A stretch of 64,000 nt of DNA, taken from Sclerodactyla briareus. Its lineage: Eukaryota > Echinodermata > Holothuroidea > Dendrochirotida > Sclerodactylidae. Below the pieces are notes generated by a model. The model had not been told where the DNA came from and searched no databases. It saw nothing but the letters and a program-made list of their open reading frames with translations. Numbering within the stretch: position 1 is the first letter of the stretch; every line of letters begins with the position of its first letter. Below, in pieces: positions 36,215 to 48,500 of this stretch. The position numbers and the translations under genes are program-made. The stretch is taken from contig JAODTK010005774.1 in assembly GCA_026419785.1 (NCBI GenBank), positions 1-64,000 on the forward strand, given 5' to 3'.

Positions 36215-37030
36215 TCGAATGCACAGGACCATCTGAGCGGAGCGCCACCACCGGTTCGCGAAGCGTAACCAAGAAATTTCCAGATTTTCATAATACCCTC
36301 CCGATCGAACGGACGCACTTGCCAAGCCCGATAGCACCCATCTACTTGTGTGATTTGGAGGGAAAAACAGACAAAAAAGCTGTCCATGTGTGCATACTAA
36401 AATGATCTGCCGAATATCACACATGGCCTTTTTTATCACTTTCTACTTGGCTTGTGTTGCGTGGGGATCCAGGTCTACTGAAACGGTCCCTTGTGGGATC
36501 GAAGGAAAAGCCATACCGTACGATACCATTCCACTTTGAGGCAAAAAATTTGTACCCGAAGTTTAACCAGTCAGGTCCATTGGAAACTAAGCGGCGCGAC
36601 GAGCGCGCGAATTTTTTTTGGCATTCTATCAAAAAGTCTGCAAAAAAGAGGCCTTTTTTTTCACTTTGCCCTTTTCCTTCCCAAGTTCTATCGGATTTTC
36701 GCCGCGAAGTTTTATTCACTCAGAAAAATGGGGGGGGGTCATCTTTCCTCCAAGGCTTCTGAAATTATTTCAGTGAACAAAATGAAATCGAAGTCAATTA
36801 CATGGATATTTACTACAACTCCTGGAGGAAACACGCCATTGCGTGCGACCCTTTTGGATATTCGATTGAGTTTTGCTACCTCAATTAATGCACCTTTTGG
36901 CTATCGATTCATGGGGAATCCTTCGACTTCGGGCCCTAGTCGGGGTCCAGATCCTCTTCACCTGGGGCCACACCCGCACCTGGAATTAGTGGACTAAGAC
37001 ACTTTCCAACGATATTATGGTTATACAAAA
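36215..37030 (+). repeat. 800-bp G-tract repeat, copy 2
   Basis: Same landmarks as copy 1: CTGAGCGGAGCGCCACCACC, GATAGCACCCATCTAC, GGGATCCAGG, GGAAAAGCCATA, a GGCGCGACGAGCGCGCG hairpin-like run, AAAAAGTCTGCAAA, a nine-G run, CAAGGCTTCTGAAATTAT and CACCTGGAATTAGTGGACT. It is preceded by an 11-G run at 36.2 kb. Confidence 0.8.
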
Positions 37031-39269
37031 ATTGATCAGTTTAGAGTGAAAATTCGGCCTTTGCCTTGTTTTTTTTTTTTAACGGTCCGGAAAAGTGGGG
37101 GGGGGTGCAAACGATATGATATCACCCCACTTTTTAAGTGGGGGGCATGTCCCCCTGTCCCCCACCTTTTGACCCCAATGATCAGTACGATCACCTTTCA
37201 GGTCCAACCGATTTTTAATACGATGTTCCTCTGTAATTATTGACTTCAACGTTGTTCTCATGAGGCAGAGGAATTTATGGCCGAGTCGCTATTGCACAAT
37301 CACGCATAAGTCGACGCTTGGCAAATAATTTATGTTATGATTTAAATTTTTCACACAGTGTGTTAAATCACTCAACATCCCCATTCCTGTTGTTCTTTCG
37401 CGCTTCCTCTCACAAGTAACCATCCTTATCTACCACCCCACTACAGCAACCTCTCTCATAGTCAATTTTTTTTTGAATGAAATGATGTGTAAATTTTGAA
37501 AGAAACAAGAATAATTTGCATCATTTGATCTTACATGACGGATGCTCTTCTATTTTTTGCGCAATTAAAATGCACATCTTCGAAGGCTCAATTCCTGTAG
37601 CGGAACGCCGTTTGTCGTCGGGTTTGGACTGACGAAATTTAGTTTTTCATCCCAGCTATCATAATAGCTCCCTACATTTATTATTTCAGTTGTCCTCAGT
37701 TCTTTATTCCCCATGCCCATATCCAGGTTTGGGGAATTTACCTCTCCTTCTATACATCCTACCGGCCCAGAACCTGGGGCCAAAAAAGACTCCTTCCCGT
37801 TTCAAAAACAAAACCAACTTCTCCCCCGTGATCTTGGTCCTCCCTCCACCGCCGTGTCTAATCTTGTAACGACCTTTATGCAAAATGTAGTGATTAAGTA
37901 AGAATATGCAGCCAGACATTGCCCCAATGACCTTCAGTGAGGTCTAGTTTTGTTATCCTCCTAGGGTACATCGAGGCTTATCAGGGGCGGATCGGACCAA
38001 TTTTCGGTTAGAGGGGTCGGCCAAAATTATCACATAATATATTGGGAGAAGATATGGGAGCGCAGGAGACGCGCATCCCCCAAATCGTAAGGGGGGGGGT
38101 GCGCCTGAATTCCCTAGTTACTGAACTGTTATTTTGATTTGAACGCACGTATCTGCTCAGGGGCGTAGCAAGAGATTTTTTAGTAGGGGTCCATGAGAGT
38201 ACCGAGGTCTGGGAGTGGTGGGGCCAAGGCATACGAAATTCATCATGTTGACCATCTCAGCGGAGCGTCACCATTGGTCGGCGCGGATCGTACAAGAAAT
38301 TTCTTGGTTTGAGAGACTCCGCAAGGCCGAAACGGCATTTCTCAAGTATTTTGTTGAACAAAGCATAACCAAAAAATTCGGAAATTATTGTTTCATGATT
38401 GTTGGAGGAACACCTGTTGTCCATTAAGCCAGCTTCCCTGTATTCAACACACTTCACGTTATTACTACGACAATTTTGCAAGTATGATCCAATATCACAT
38501 TTTGTGCCGTGATGGACAAGAAGTCTTCACAAGATGTTCCATTGCGGCTTATGGATTTGACTCTTTTCATAATCGCAATTGTGATGAGTGAAATGAACAA
38601 TTGTTTTGATGAATTTGAAGGTCATCTGAATCGCACTAGAGGTCTCCCCCTTGCCCACGACTTGCAGCACACATACGAGCACAGCCATCAATTGTCCAAA
38701 TCAAGACTAAATTGACGTGTCAAGCTTTTTCTGCTGAGGAGGGGGGGGGTGGTCAGAAACTATAAATTGTTTTGTGTGCGTAAATAGTTCCATTTTGAAA
38801 CGATTTGTGATTAAGCATTTCTCCGCCAACATGGATTACCTCAGACGCTTGCCCGCTAACGCCTGATGCAAGCTGCAAAACTTTCCCTCTGCGTGGTCAG
38901 AATCCTGTAGGTAGAATCAGGCAATTCTTTAGCGAAAATTATGAAAACTTATATTTTTGTCAATTTGGTGTATGTTTTTTTACATAAATTGCCACATCCC
39001 ACCAACATCCATGTACGTTGTCATCTCAATCTCCCATGGTAAGTAAAATGGAGTGTGGCACCTTATAAGCACAATATTTTGACCAATCCCTATTTGCGCG
39101 CATGCAACCGGTATAATCCGTATGAAGAACATGCAAACTACACCTTCATCAATTAATTCTCCTTCACACTTAACCTATCTACGACCGAAAACACTCGTGG
39201 GACATTTAACCCCGCGTGACGACAAACAATGTATCTACAAACAGGGGCGTCGACCCGTTTTGAAAAGCG

Positions 39270-39400
39270 AATGCAATGACCATCTGAGCGGAGCGCCATT
39301 TTAGGTGGCGCGAAGCGGACCCAGAAAATTTCAGATTCTCATCCCCCACAGGGCGTAGCGAGGGGTTATGAGGGGGGGGGGGGGGGGTGTAGAGATCGCT
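39270..39400 (+). repeat. Partial head of the 800-bp G-tract repeat
   Basis: GACCATCTGAGCGGAGCGCC is followed by GGTGGCGCGAAGCGGACC, CAGAAAATTTCAGATTCTCA, GGGCGTAGCGAGGGG and a run of about 14 G. A similar partial head lies at 38255-38310 (CTCAGCGGAGCGTCACCA, GGCGCGGATCGTACAAGAAA). No body follows either of them. Confidence 0.6.
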
Positions 39401-39849
39401 GTTCCCCGGATCGACATAGTGAACTGATATGGTGGCGGTGACTAAGGGGAGGGGGTGCAAATTTTGAATTTGAACGGCTTCAGATGCAATCTGGTACAAT
39501 ATTGTTTCCAAGCAACATTGGTCGTTCAGTTATTTACTCGACCCGCTCACCCCGTATAGCGCGGGACTTCCTCATTCAAATTCAGACGCCCGAAAAATTT
39601 TGCCTGAATCCTAAACATTCGGGATTTTTACTGGCAGCTCGGTGCGAGTGTTTGAAGCCTACCAGTCATATACCCGCGCGCGAGCGCCGCAAAAATTTGA
39701 CCACTTCAATGGTGCAATTGATCAAGTTTCCAGCCATTTAGGTAATCTTCTTTCCACTTAGCCACCCATTAGATTGTCTAACAGTAAGGATAACTTTCAA
39801 GTCGGACCTGAAAACACCAAACTTTTTAAAGGTTTCGTTTAATTTTATT

Positions 39850-39945
39850 ATTATCTTTTGTTTGGTTTTTATTGGCCGGGGCGCCATGAGCGCCTTCGGC
39901 GGATACCGGCGCATAATAGTTTTTCACTATATTTTATAATATTAT

Positions 39946-39981
<36 letters not shown>

Positions 39982-40030
39982 TATTATTATTATTTATCAA
40001 TTATCATATATTCTTATTATTATTATTATG
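39850..40030 (+). mobile_element. Probable 3' tail of an L2/CR1-like element with (TTA)n
   Basis: GGGGCGCCATGAGCGCCTTC and GGCGGATACCGGCGC form a short GC hairpin-rich stretch directly before (TTA)n at 39.95-40.03 kb. This is the layout of L2/CR1 3' ends, and is comparable with the tail at 53.33 kb. No coding sequence survives upstream. Confidence 0.35.
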
Positions 40031-40744
40031 CATTAGGATATCTCTAACCAGATTTTAACTCATTCGGGGGGTGCCCAAAGTTGGGTAGTTTCCTGCCACG
40101 AATTTTTTTTATCAAAAAAAAAACTTCCCTCTACTCTCCTCGCCAATCTAGCATGCCGCTCCAGATCTGTCGCCGCCTAAAACCGACTGTTTCTTCAAAT
40201 CGCATGGGAAATTCTTTTCTTATTGTTTTCAAAGCAAAATGGCTTGAATTTTTTTTTATGTATCACTGGAATATAGGACCAGAACAAAAAAAAACTTTCA
40301 AGAACTGTCAGACCATAGGAAAATACAATGTCAAACGCTAGCGCCTTTATTTCCCCCCCCCGTTTTGCCGAATTGCAACAGACTCGGGTCCTCGTCATTA
40401 CAAACACCGACCGGCGACGGGCCGTCACCCTCTAATTTTGGTTGCCGGCGTCCATTCTCTTGCCGACGCTATGTGCCAATTAGATGAACGAGCCAAAGTC
40501 ATTTCCATTATTCCCTGTCTACCCCTTCACATCTGCCTTTCTTCCCCTTTTTTCCTTTCGCCTTTCCTTTTTTTTCCTCCTCTCTCTTTTCCTCTTCTTA
40601 TCCTTTCCTCCTGCTCCCTTCCTCTTTCCTCTTCTTTTCTTTCCTCTTTCTCGCTCTTGCTGCCGACAGACCGTAAATTTGCCGACTGGCGGCTCGAAAT
40701 TATTTGGGGGGGGGGTGACCCCCTACTACCCCCCCCCCCCCCCC

Positions 40745-41480
40745 GCTCGCTACGGCCCTGCCTCCAGATCGCGACGGAAATGGCACTTGCCAGGCTTTAG
40801 AAGCACCCATCTACAGTTGTGATTTGCTAAACTACCCAACTCAAAAGTTGTCATTGTGCATCTAAAGATGATTTATGTACCGAATATCACCATGGTATTT
40901 TTTATTATACCTTTTCTACCTGGCTTGTGTTTGCGTTGGTATCCAGGGGTGTTTACCGAACCGTCCCTGTGGGACTCGAAGGAAAAGCCATAGGCGTAAT
41001 GGGACCATTCCATTCGGAGCAGAAGCATTTTCCCCCGAATTTTACAGCAGTCCTCGGAACCTGCCGGCGCGCGCGAAGCGCGCGAAAATTTTTTGCATGT
41101 TTTTCGGGCACTTTATCGAAAGTCTGCAAAATTAACGCATTTTTTCAATTTGCTCTTTTCCTTCCCCAAGTTTTCCACGAATTTTTCATCTCAGAAAAAT
41201 TGGGGGGGGGGGGCAGTCTTCCCCAGGCCCTGAAAGTTATTCGAGTGAACCAACTGTTCAAGAATTCCATCGCATATTTTGCCTACACGCCTTGATAAAA
41301 ACGACATTGCGCGCAAAACCAATTATGCACTTTGGCTATTCGCTTACATTCGAGTTCTCGGTATGAAACATGGTAAATCCTTCGATTCGCCCTATTCGGT
41401 CCAGATCTTCACCTGGGGTCCGCACCTGGAATTAGTGGACTTCAAACAATTCCAACGCTCTAACGTGGGAAATTCAAAAC
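40745..41480 (+). repeat. 800-bp G-tract repeat, copy 3
   Basis: It begins in a C run followed by GCTCGCTACGGCCC and shares AGAAGCACCCATCTACAG, GGTATCCAGGGG, AAAGCCATAGGCG and ACCATTCCATTC. It has the best-kept hairpin, GCGCGCGCGAAGCGCGCG at about 41.07 kb, and CACCTGGAATTAGTGGACT at 41.42 kb. The head motif GCGGAGCGCC is absent. Confidence 0.78.
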
Positions 41481-41929
41481 CACAATGTCGCGTAAATCAT
41501 GTATAAAGCCCCGGACAGCGTACTCGGTCCGACTAATACGTAGAGTTTTGCCGTGCCTGATACGCGATAGCTTTTTTGAGGAAGCTAGAATAACCTACAA
41601 TAACACCCATCCGCATCGTGTCTTCTTCTGACTGTGGGACAGATGGCATATGGGGCTTGTGTCAACTTTAACTCAACGGCTTCTGCCGGCCGGCCAAAAA
41701 AAAAATCCTCTCTAGATTTTTAGGGGGGGGGGGGCGCGCGCCGGTGCGCCCCGCTGGATCCGCGCCTGTAAGGTATATGCATATATATAATATCACGTGG
41801 TCAGCAGGTTACTACCTGATACGTAATGTCAGTCTCTATTCTCTAGCACCAATCGAGATTAGTATTGCTTTGATATATAAACGTATGCACGTGGTGTCCC
41901 CCGCACTTATTACACCTTATTATTAGTCC

Positions 41930-44870
41930 TGTTCAGTAGACTCATAGGGAGACTGACATGTCTTTTACTACTACTTCTTCCCTTCTTCCCTTTTACAATC
42001 CTTTTACATGTTTCTTCATTTCTGGCCTGGAATTATACGGACCATGGCTCCAATTCAGTATCGTTCCGGTTTCTTATTAGTATCTTGTGTATAGCCAGAG
42101 CTGACTTTATAACAATTTGTGCATAACATTGGAAATTCAACGAAGTAGTGAAGGACAGGCCATCGAAAGTCCCTGGACAATTTTGAAAACCTAATCAAGT
42201 CACCCACCCCGAATTAGCCTCAGCTCCATGGTAGTTAGACCGAGCGCCTTAATTTTTCAATCCTTTCTCGTAGGATAATTTTTTTTCAGCAGTCACTCAT
42301 TCTAGTTGCCCTACGCTGAACTTTTTTTCAATAACCTGCTTGTCTTTTGCAAGTAGGGATTCCCACTTGTACAGAATATTCCAGGTGCGGTCTCTCCAGT
42401 GGCTTAACAGCCTTCCAACAATAGCTTTATCAAGGAAACTGAAAGTGAACGTCTGATTCAAGCCAAGAATCCATTACCTCTTCTAGCACTTCGCACACTG
42501 CTTGGCAGGGTTTCAAAGCAGAACAAAAACAAACCCCAAGACATTTTCCGAAATCACCTCCTGATATTTTGGCCATTTACCTTGAGGAAGCGTTGCGATT
42601 GTGAAAACCAATCATGCATAACTTTGCACTTGTCGACATTGAAAAACATTTGCCAGTCGGAAGACCATTTGGAAATTATATCCAGATTCCCTTTTGAACA
42701 ATTCAGCATCAATCAAAAAAATTCGAACCGACCTCCCGATACAACTGGTATAAAAAAGTCTGCGAACGTCTTGACCCTGGAATGAACAGAAACCCTTCAA
42801 GATCGTTAATATACGCCAGAAAGAGTAACGGCCCGAGAACCGATCCCTGGGAACACCACTGTGACCTTTGCCAAGAAGACCGCCCATTAATGACACTCTT
42901 GTTCCCTAATATGAAGCCACTCACGAATCCACTTAAGGACATTACCCTCACTGCCAAAGCCTCCAACTTGCAGCAAGAGACGCTCATGAGGAACCTTCTC
43001 AGAGCTTTCTGAAATGTCCAGGAAATATTCAACAGCTTGCCCGTTGTCAACAGAGGAAACTGTTAACATCTTCCATAAATTCCAAGAGATTAGTCAACAC
43101 GACGTTTTTCCTAAACCATGCTGAGAATCCTAATCAGACTATGCTCATTGAAATAATCACCATATGATCCCCGAATGATTGATTCCATTACCTTGCAGGA
43201 CAACACTAGTAGACTGACTGGCCTGTACTTACAAGGAAGAGACCGTTTAACCTTTCTTGAAAATAGGAGAAACATTTGCTCTCCTCCAATCATCCGGAAC
43301 AATACCTTCTTTCTTGCAGAGTCCTTATTGAAAATAATAGCTAATGGAACAGACAACGTCGTCGGCAAAGGATTTTAGTAAGAACGGATAACTCCGTCAG
43401 ACCAGGAGCTTTATACACTTTGCTTTGCAGTTTCTCCTTCACTAAACCACAGGCGAGCACACAATATTACCAATACTATGCGGCGAAACCCCGACAACTA
43501 GGTCACCAAAATTATCCAAGGCTCATGAGTAAAAACAGACGAGAAATATTATGAGAACCTTAGCCATCTCCTGGCTATCGCTGATTGTACTACCCGCGTT
43601 ATCATGAGTAAAAACAGACGAGAAAATAATTATGAGTGAGAACCTAAGCCATCTCCTGGCTATCGCGATTGTACTACCCGAGTCGGAATCTAGCAAAGGA
43701 CCAATGCTGTCTTGACTTTCTGCTTCCCCTCATATAAGAGAAAAAGTGCACGAGGATTCTCCGTGATATTAGAGGCATTGCCTATCAAAAAAATCAAGTT
43801 TAGCACAGAAACTAAACGCTGTACAAGCTTTGCTGAACTTGAAATGCTCTAGATCAGAAAAGGACCAGAAGAACGATAAAGTCGCGATAAATGTCGCTTA
43901 CGTTGGATGGCCAGACAACTTCCCTATGAGCCAAAGAAGGCCTCTTGTCTATGCGACGTTTACTCCCAAGGACCGTAAACTTTCATAACCTCGTTAACCT
44001 TTTCAATGAAACCATCCAAGAGTTCAACAGCATTCGACTTCTAACAATTTACGACAATCTATTTCGCTAAAAACTAGAAAGGCCACGGACATGGGCCCTT
44101 CGCGAAAAACAAGGAACAAGCTCTAGACTCTGTGGGATATTGACGGAAGGAACAAGGACACATTGAAAGCTAAAATATGTGATCACTTGCACGAGTTACC
44201 CAAGCTCTCTACATTATCTACCGAATCTGGATCAGCTCAAAACTAAATCCAAATATTAGCTTATCTGTAGGTAAATTGTAAATGCTGCGGAAAGGAAACA
44301 ATTCTGCGTGACATTGAAAAGCCAGATCCATGACTGCCACTAGTACAATCAGACCAAGAAATATCTGGGAAATTGAAATCACCCATACTGATTGTATTTC
44401 CAGGAAGAAAAATTCGAAAAGTATGTCGGAAGCGCAGAGTTGGTGTCTCAGAGGCTATTTGGAGAAGGTACACAACGCCAACTAATAAAGAACGGGGAAT
44501 ACCAGATGAGTTAGACTGAATTTCACACCGAACAGAGTTGACAAAATTCACACCAATATCGGCCTTCTCAAAAATATTCAGTCAGACCCACATACAACAA
44601 AACTCCACCACAATGCCACGGAGAGATCGGTCTATCTTGCTATAAACAACGTCCGTAACCAGGAAGGTGACCTTCGGCTGTGGAAATATCACTGTACAAC
44701 CAAGACTCTGTAGACACATGACGCAGGCTTGCGTCTGAACTAAAATCTGCAATCATCCAAACTTGTTCCTGATTATTTTGAACCTTAGCAAAGGAAAAAA
44801 AAGACAAGGCTGGCTAAAATATCTATCGCTACGGTTGGACTCGCCGGACCTCCATGCGAGGCTTACTTTA
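41930..44870 (-). mobile_element. Non-LTR retrotransposon copy A (CR1/Jockey-like), endonuclease plus reverse transcriptase, decayed
   Basis: Read on the minus strand, the 5' part holds APE-type endonuclease signatures: a TESWLY-like motif near 44.7 kb, then LLVGVVY and GDFNFPDISWSD at 44.3-44.5 kb. The reverse transcriptase follows: KYRPVSLL near 43.2 kb, SEKVPHERLLLQ, GNVLKWIREWLHIREQ and GSVLGPLLFLAYINDLEGF at 42.75-43.05 kb, then YREVGSNFFD and residues of the thumb region down to a GDLIxxxK motif near 42.2 kb. Stops and frame changes every 50-100 codons show it is inactive. It holds an internal direct duplication at 43.53 kb. It is the same family as the plus-strand copy at 58.3 kb. Confidence 0.82.
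43526..43680. repeat. 80-bp direct duplication inside retrotransposon copy A
   Basis: CATGAGTAAAAACAGACGAG through CATCTCCTGGCTATCGC and TGATTGTACTACCCG occurs twice in a row. Copy B holds the matching region only once (about 59.40 kb), so the duplication arose after the copies separated or is an assembly error. Confidence 0.8.
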
Positions 44871-44937
44871 AACAACCTGCCAGTAAGCCTAGGACACCAG
44901 AAACCCTCGGACCCAAATTAGTTTACAAAAATTGGAA

Positions 44938-45515
44938 CACTGAAGGTACCTACAAAGACTCGCCTTGTACAGGGGTAGTGAGGAGCAATTGACAATATTA
45001 GGCCTGTATGCAATTCTCCTCCCCACACATATGCCCACAAAAGCGATTTTTCAATTGGTTAATGATGTTGGTCGTCCGATTCAAAGAAACGCACTTCATT
45101 CAATCTAGCTGCTTTGACCACCACCAGCACTCATGAGGATGGATTTCGCTAAGTGATCCTCATCATTTAGCCTTGCCTGCAGTCTTCTGACTCAGTGTTA
45201 CGGTCGGTGGTACTTTCCACACTGAATGGAAAAACGGGACCTCGCTGGTTTATGAATCGGACTTTACCTTCACCTTTCTTCAACGATATACTATTACCGG
45301 TTTATTTTTCAATATTTCACTTCAGTTGCCCTCAGCTGACTTTTTGACCTTGGTCAAAGCAACAAGTATATCATCTCATGCTCTGCGCTTAGTAAATATT
45401 GAGGTGATCGTTTTGTCTTGTCAAGTGTGGTTTGAGTTGGTAACATAAATCTTGCAGGGTATATAGATGAGTAAGGGAAACATGTCAGAAAAAAAAGGCA
45501 AGGAATCACTACGCA
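44938..45515 (+). repeat. Dispersed 600-bp repeat, copy 2
   Basis: Homologous to 5822-6432 over nearly its whole length, with many small indels. It lies directly beyond the 5' end of retrotransposon copy A (minus strand). It could therefore be that element's 5' untranslated region or an older repeat into which the element inserted. No such sequence flanks copy B, which is 5' truncated. Confidence 0.8.
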
Positions 45516-48500
45516 GAGGGTGCTTTGGTTCTTGTTAATTACTATATGTGGTGCTCTGCCAGGAATTACAAAATGGTTAATACAGTAAACATTCTTGATA
45601 TTGCGGTAGCCACTGAGGTCTATACACTTTGAGTTTTGGACGCGTGGCTGCGGGGACCTGCGTATATCTATTTTTTTCTTTTTTATCTAATGAGCCACAA
45701 ATATCGCCCAATTTGTTGCATTTTTACTCTCTTCCTACCCTCTGTCCGTAGCCTATGCGACCATGCTAGTGCGCAAATGCTAGACATTAAGGCATTAAGT
45801 GACATCAACCTGCACCACGCGAATGACGCGCAAAAATGTTTGCACAATTTTCTTTCGGGTCACTTATTCTTGGAAGATGGATTTGGATTTGAAACATGCA
45901 TTCCTGGCAACACTTGTTTTCACTGTTCATCTAAACCGATACACATCTATTTTGTTGGTTGGCTCATATCCCCCCATCCCCCCCCCCCCCCCATTTCAGC
46001 GGCCCAAACCAGACGTTCCGGGGCACCCCCCCCCCCTATCTGGTGACCCCTTGATTTGACGCATGATCACCCTGTTTTGAAGCTGCCTTTGCCGGAGGGC
46101 AGTCGGGCCTATTCAACAGCGCCCCAAGGTTTTTGATTTCGCTTACAACAACCAAAGCGCATACAACAGTATTTCATTCTCACTTCAACTAACAGAGTCA
46201 TAAGCCTGTGGATTTTCTTTTCCAGAAATTATCTTTCGTGGCGGCTGAAAATTTCATGCCGGTTGTGGAATTTTGTCCGAAAATTATGGTGTGGTCAAGA
46301 AAATTGGTAGACCAGGGGGTAGGCCTATGCCTTCTCCTAATCCGATGTCGGAATTAGCAACATCTCAGGAAGTGGTTTCGCGAAGTTGGCCGAGTTTAAT
46401 AACTTCTTAAACTTCTTACTGACTCCAAGTAGTGCAAAGAACACATATTTCATTCGCAGAGATCGCAGCTGACAATAAATGCAGTATCCAGGTCTCAATC
46501 CTGGCTGGGCCTTGAATAGGTTCGATCCTCTGCTCGGCAAGTATACATAAGAAAAAAAAATACAATTCAGTGGGGCGACCAATTTTTGCCCATTTTTTTA
46601 AGGTGGGTCACCGGAAGGCTAGTACCCCCGGATTTTGCATGTTTTCTGGCATTTCCAGTTAGATACATTTTTCCACTTTTGCTTCTTCTATTCCAGTCCT
46701 TTTTTCAAACAATTTTTTTTGTAATTTTCCCCCGAATTTCTCATCTCCGACATATGGTGTGGCATCTATATATATAATCTACCTACCCCCCCCCCTCCTT
46801 CGTGCGGCCTATGACCCCCAATTCCCGCTCTCCCTCTCCCCCACTTTGAAAATCTTCGGGGGGGGGGGGGGGCACTCCTTAAAAACCACCACAATCGGTT
46901 TCAAAAATAATTTTGCGTTTCCACATGCTGACCATGTCTTAGATTTCGATTTGTGCTGCTACTGACTCTTGTGATGTTTTCCCCCTCCTACAAAATGTGC
47001 TAGCACAAGGACAGAAAGTCGTGCCCTTTTCGTTGAGTGTTGGTCGAAATCTTCTCACTTTTCAGGGACAGTCAAGCATCCTCCATTCGTCCCCCTTCTA
47101 TATCTCTAGGTTTATATATATTTTCTTTCTTTTGCAATCCCATTATCTTTTTCCGACGTGAAATCTTTAGAAAGATGGCCATGATTATCGAACCGTTCTC
47201 GCATTTCAAGCTCTTGAGTTCACATCAGTGTCGGCCCGGTACGTGAAATACACAAAAGGGATTTGCACGCCAAAACGATTGCACAACCGGTGAATTTCGC
47301 ATTTTGGGTCGAAATTAATTGGATCGATTTCTGCATATATATTCTCTATCATTTTTTTTTTTTCTTGTCTCCATTGTCCGGCATGTCTCATTTTGGACCA
47401 TCGTACCTCCCTTCTCGAATGGGGGGGGGGGGGGGGGCTATAAACCGGAGCGAGTAGTTGTTCCTCCTCGATGTCCACGCCTCAGCTGATTATCCATGAT
47501 GCTATTTTATGTATTTTAGTTCCATGTGGCAGAATTACCAAATAGCTATGTACTATAGCCTAAAACATGCTTGAGGTTCCATTCGGCCATATTATAAGCT
47601 ATTTCCGCATTGGTTGAACGTGAATCTAATCCCTACCCCTAATCTCATACATCCAATGACACATTGATTGTTTCAGGTTATACCATGCCGACAGCCAATC
47701 ACGGAGGTGTTGTAAATACGTGTGTTAATTGACGAATAAGTATTGTAATCAATTTCCTGCACATTATCCTGGAATTGAAAATAATGTGTAAATTACAAAA
47801 GAAAATTCAAGCAATCTGATCTCAAATGAGGACAGTGGGAATAGCATGAATGACGAATGCTGCTTTGAACATGAAAAAAAGTTTTTTTTTTCAGACTCGA
47901 GGGGGCGGGGGGGGGGGGATGATCATTCCGCACCACCACTTTTTCACTGGGGGTGGACCCCCGTCCACCGGTTCCTACGCCCTTGGAACTACTTTTTTAT
48001 CATCCGCGTGCGACCCCCCTCACAATCAACCCCCTCTCCTTCCGCGAGTCCATGCAGGAGGTAGACCTCAATGTGCCGGCTCAATTACACTGCCTGTCAT
48101 AAAGACGACGTAGGAGGGAGATTTTCTTCTTAAGATCAACCATTTGGTGTTGGTGTGTCACAGGCGCGGCATTCATGCTAGCAGTAAAAACACAAAATCA
48201 TGTAATTGAGAAACACTTGATGCTTTGAAGGAGCAACTTAAAACCAAAAAAATGTAAGGTTTACTTTATGGGGTATAGAGAAACGTTTAGTGGTGTCGGC
48301 ATACGTTTGATCGTGGGTTACGTCCTTTCCCTTCCTCTTTTTGGCTGAACTTGACCAACCACTCTAGCCTGTTGGGTCTGGCCGCCCCCCCACCACCCCA
48401 ACTCCTCCCCCCTCCTCCCTTCCCTCGCAGCGACATATACTATTCCCAACCTCATCACCAGCCTGAAAACGCTCTTCCAACTTCTTCATTTTCATATTCA

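Noticed and set aside
40438-40822. Plus-strand Leu/Phe/Pro-rich frames of 112-120 codons
   Set aside because: Produced by a CT-rich stretch followed by C runs; no membrane-protein context.
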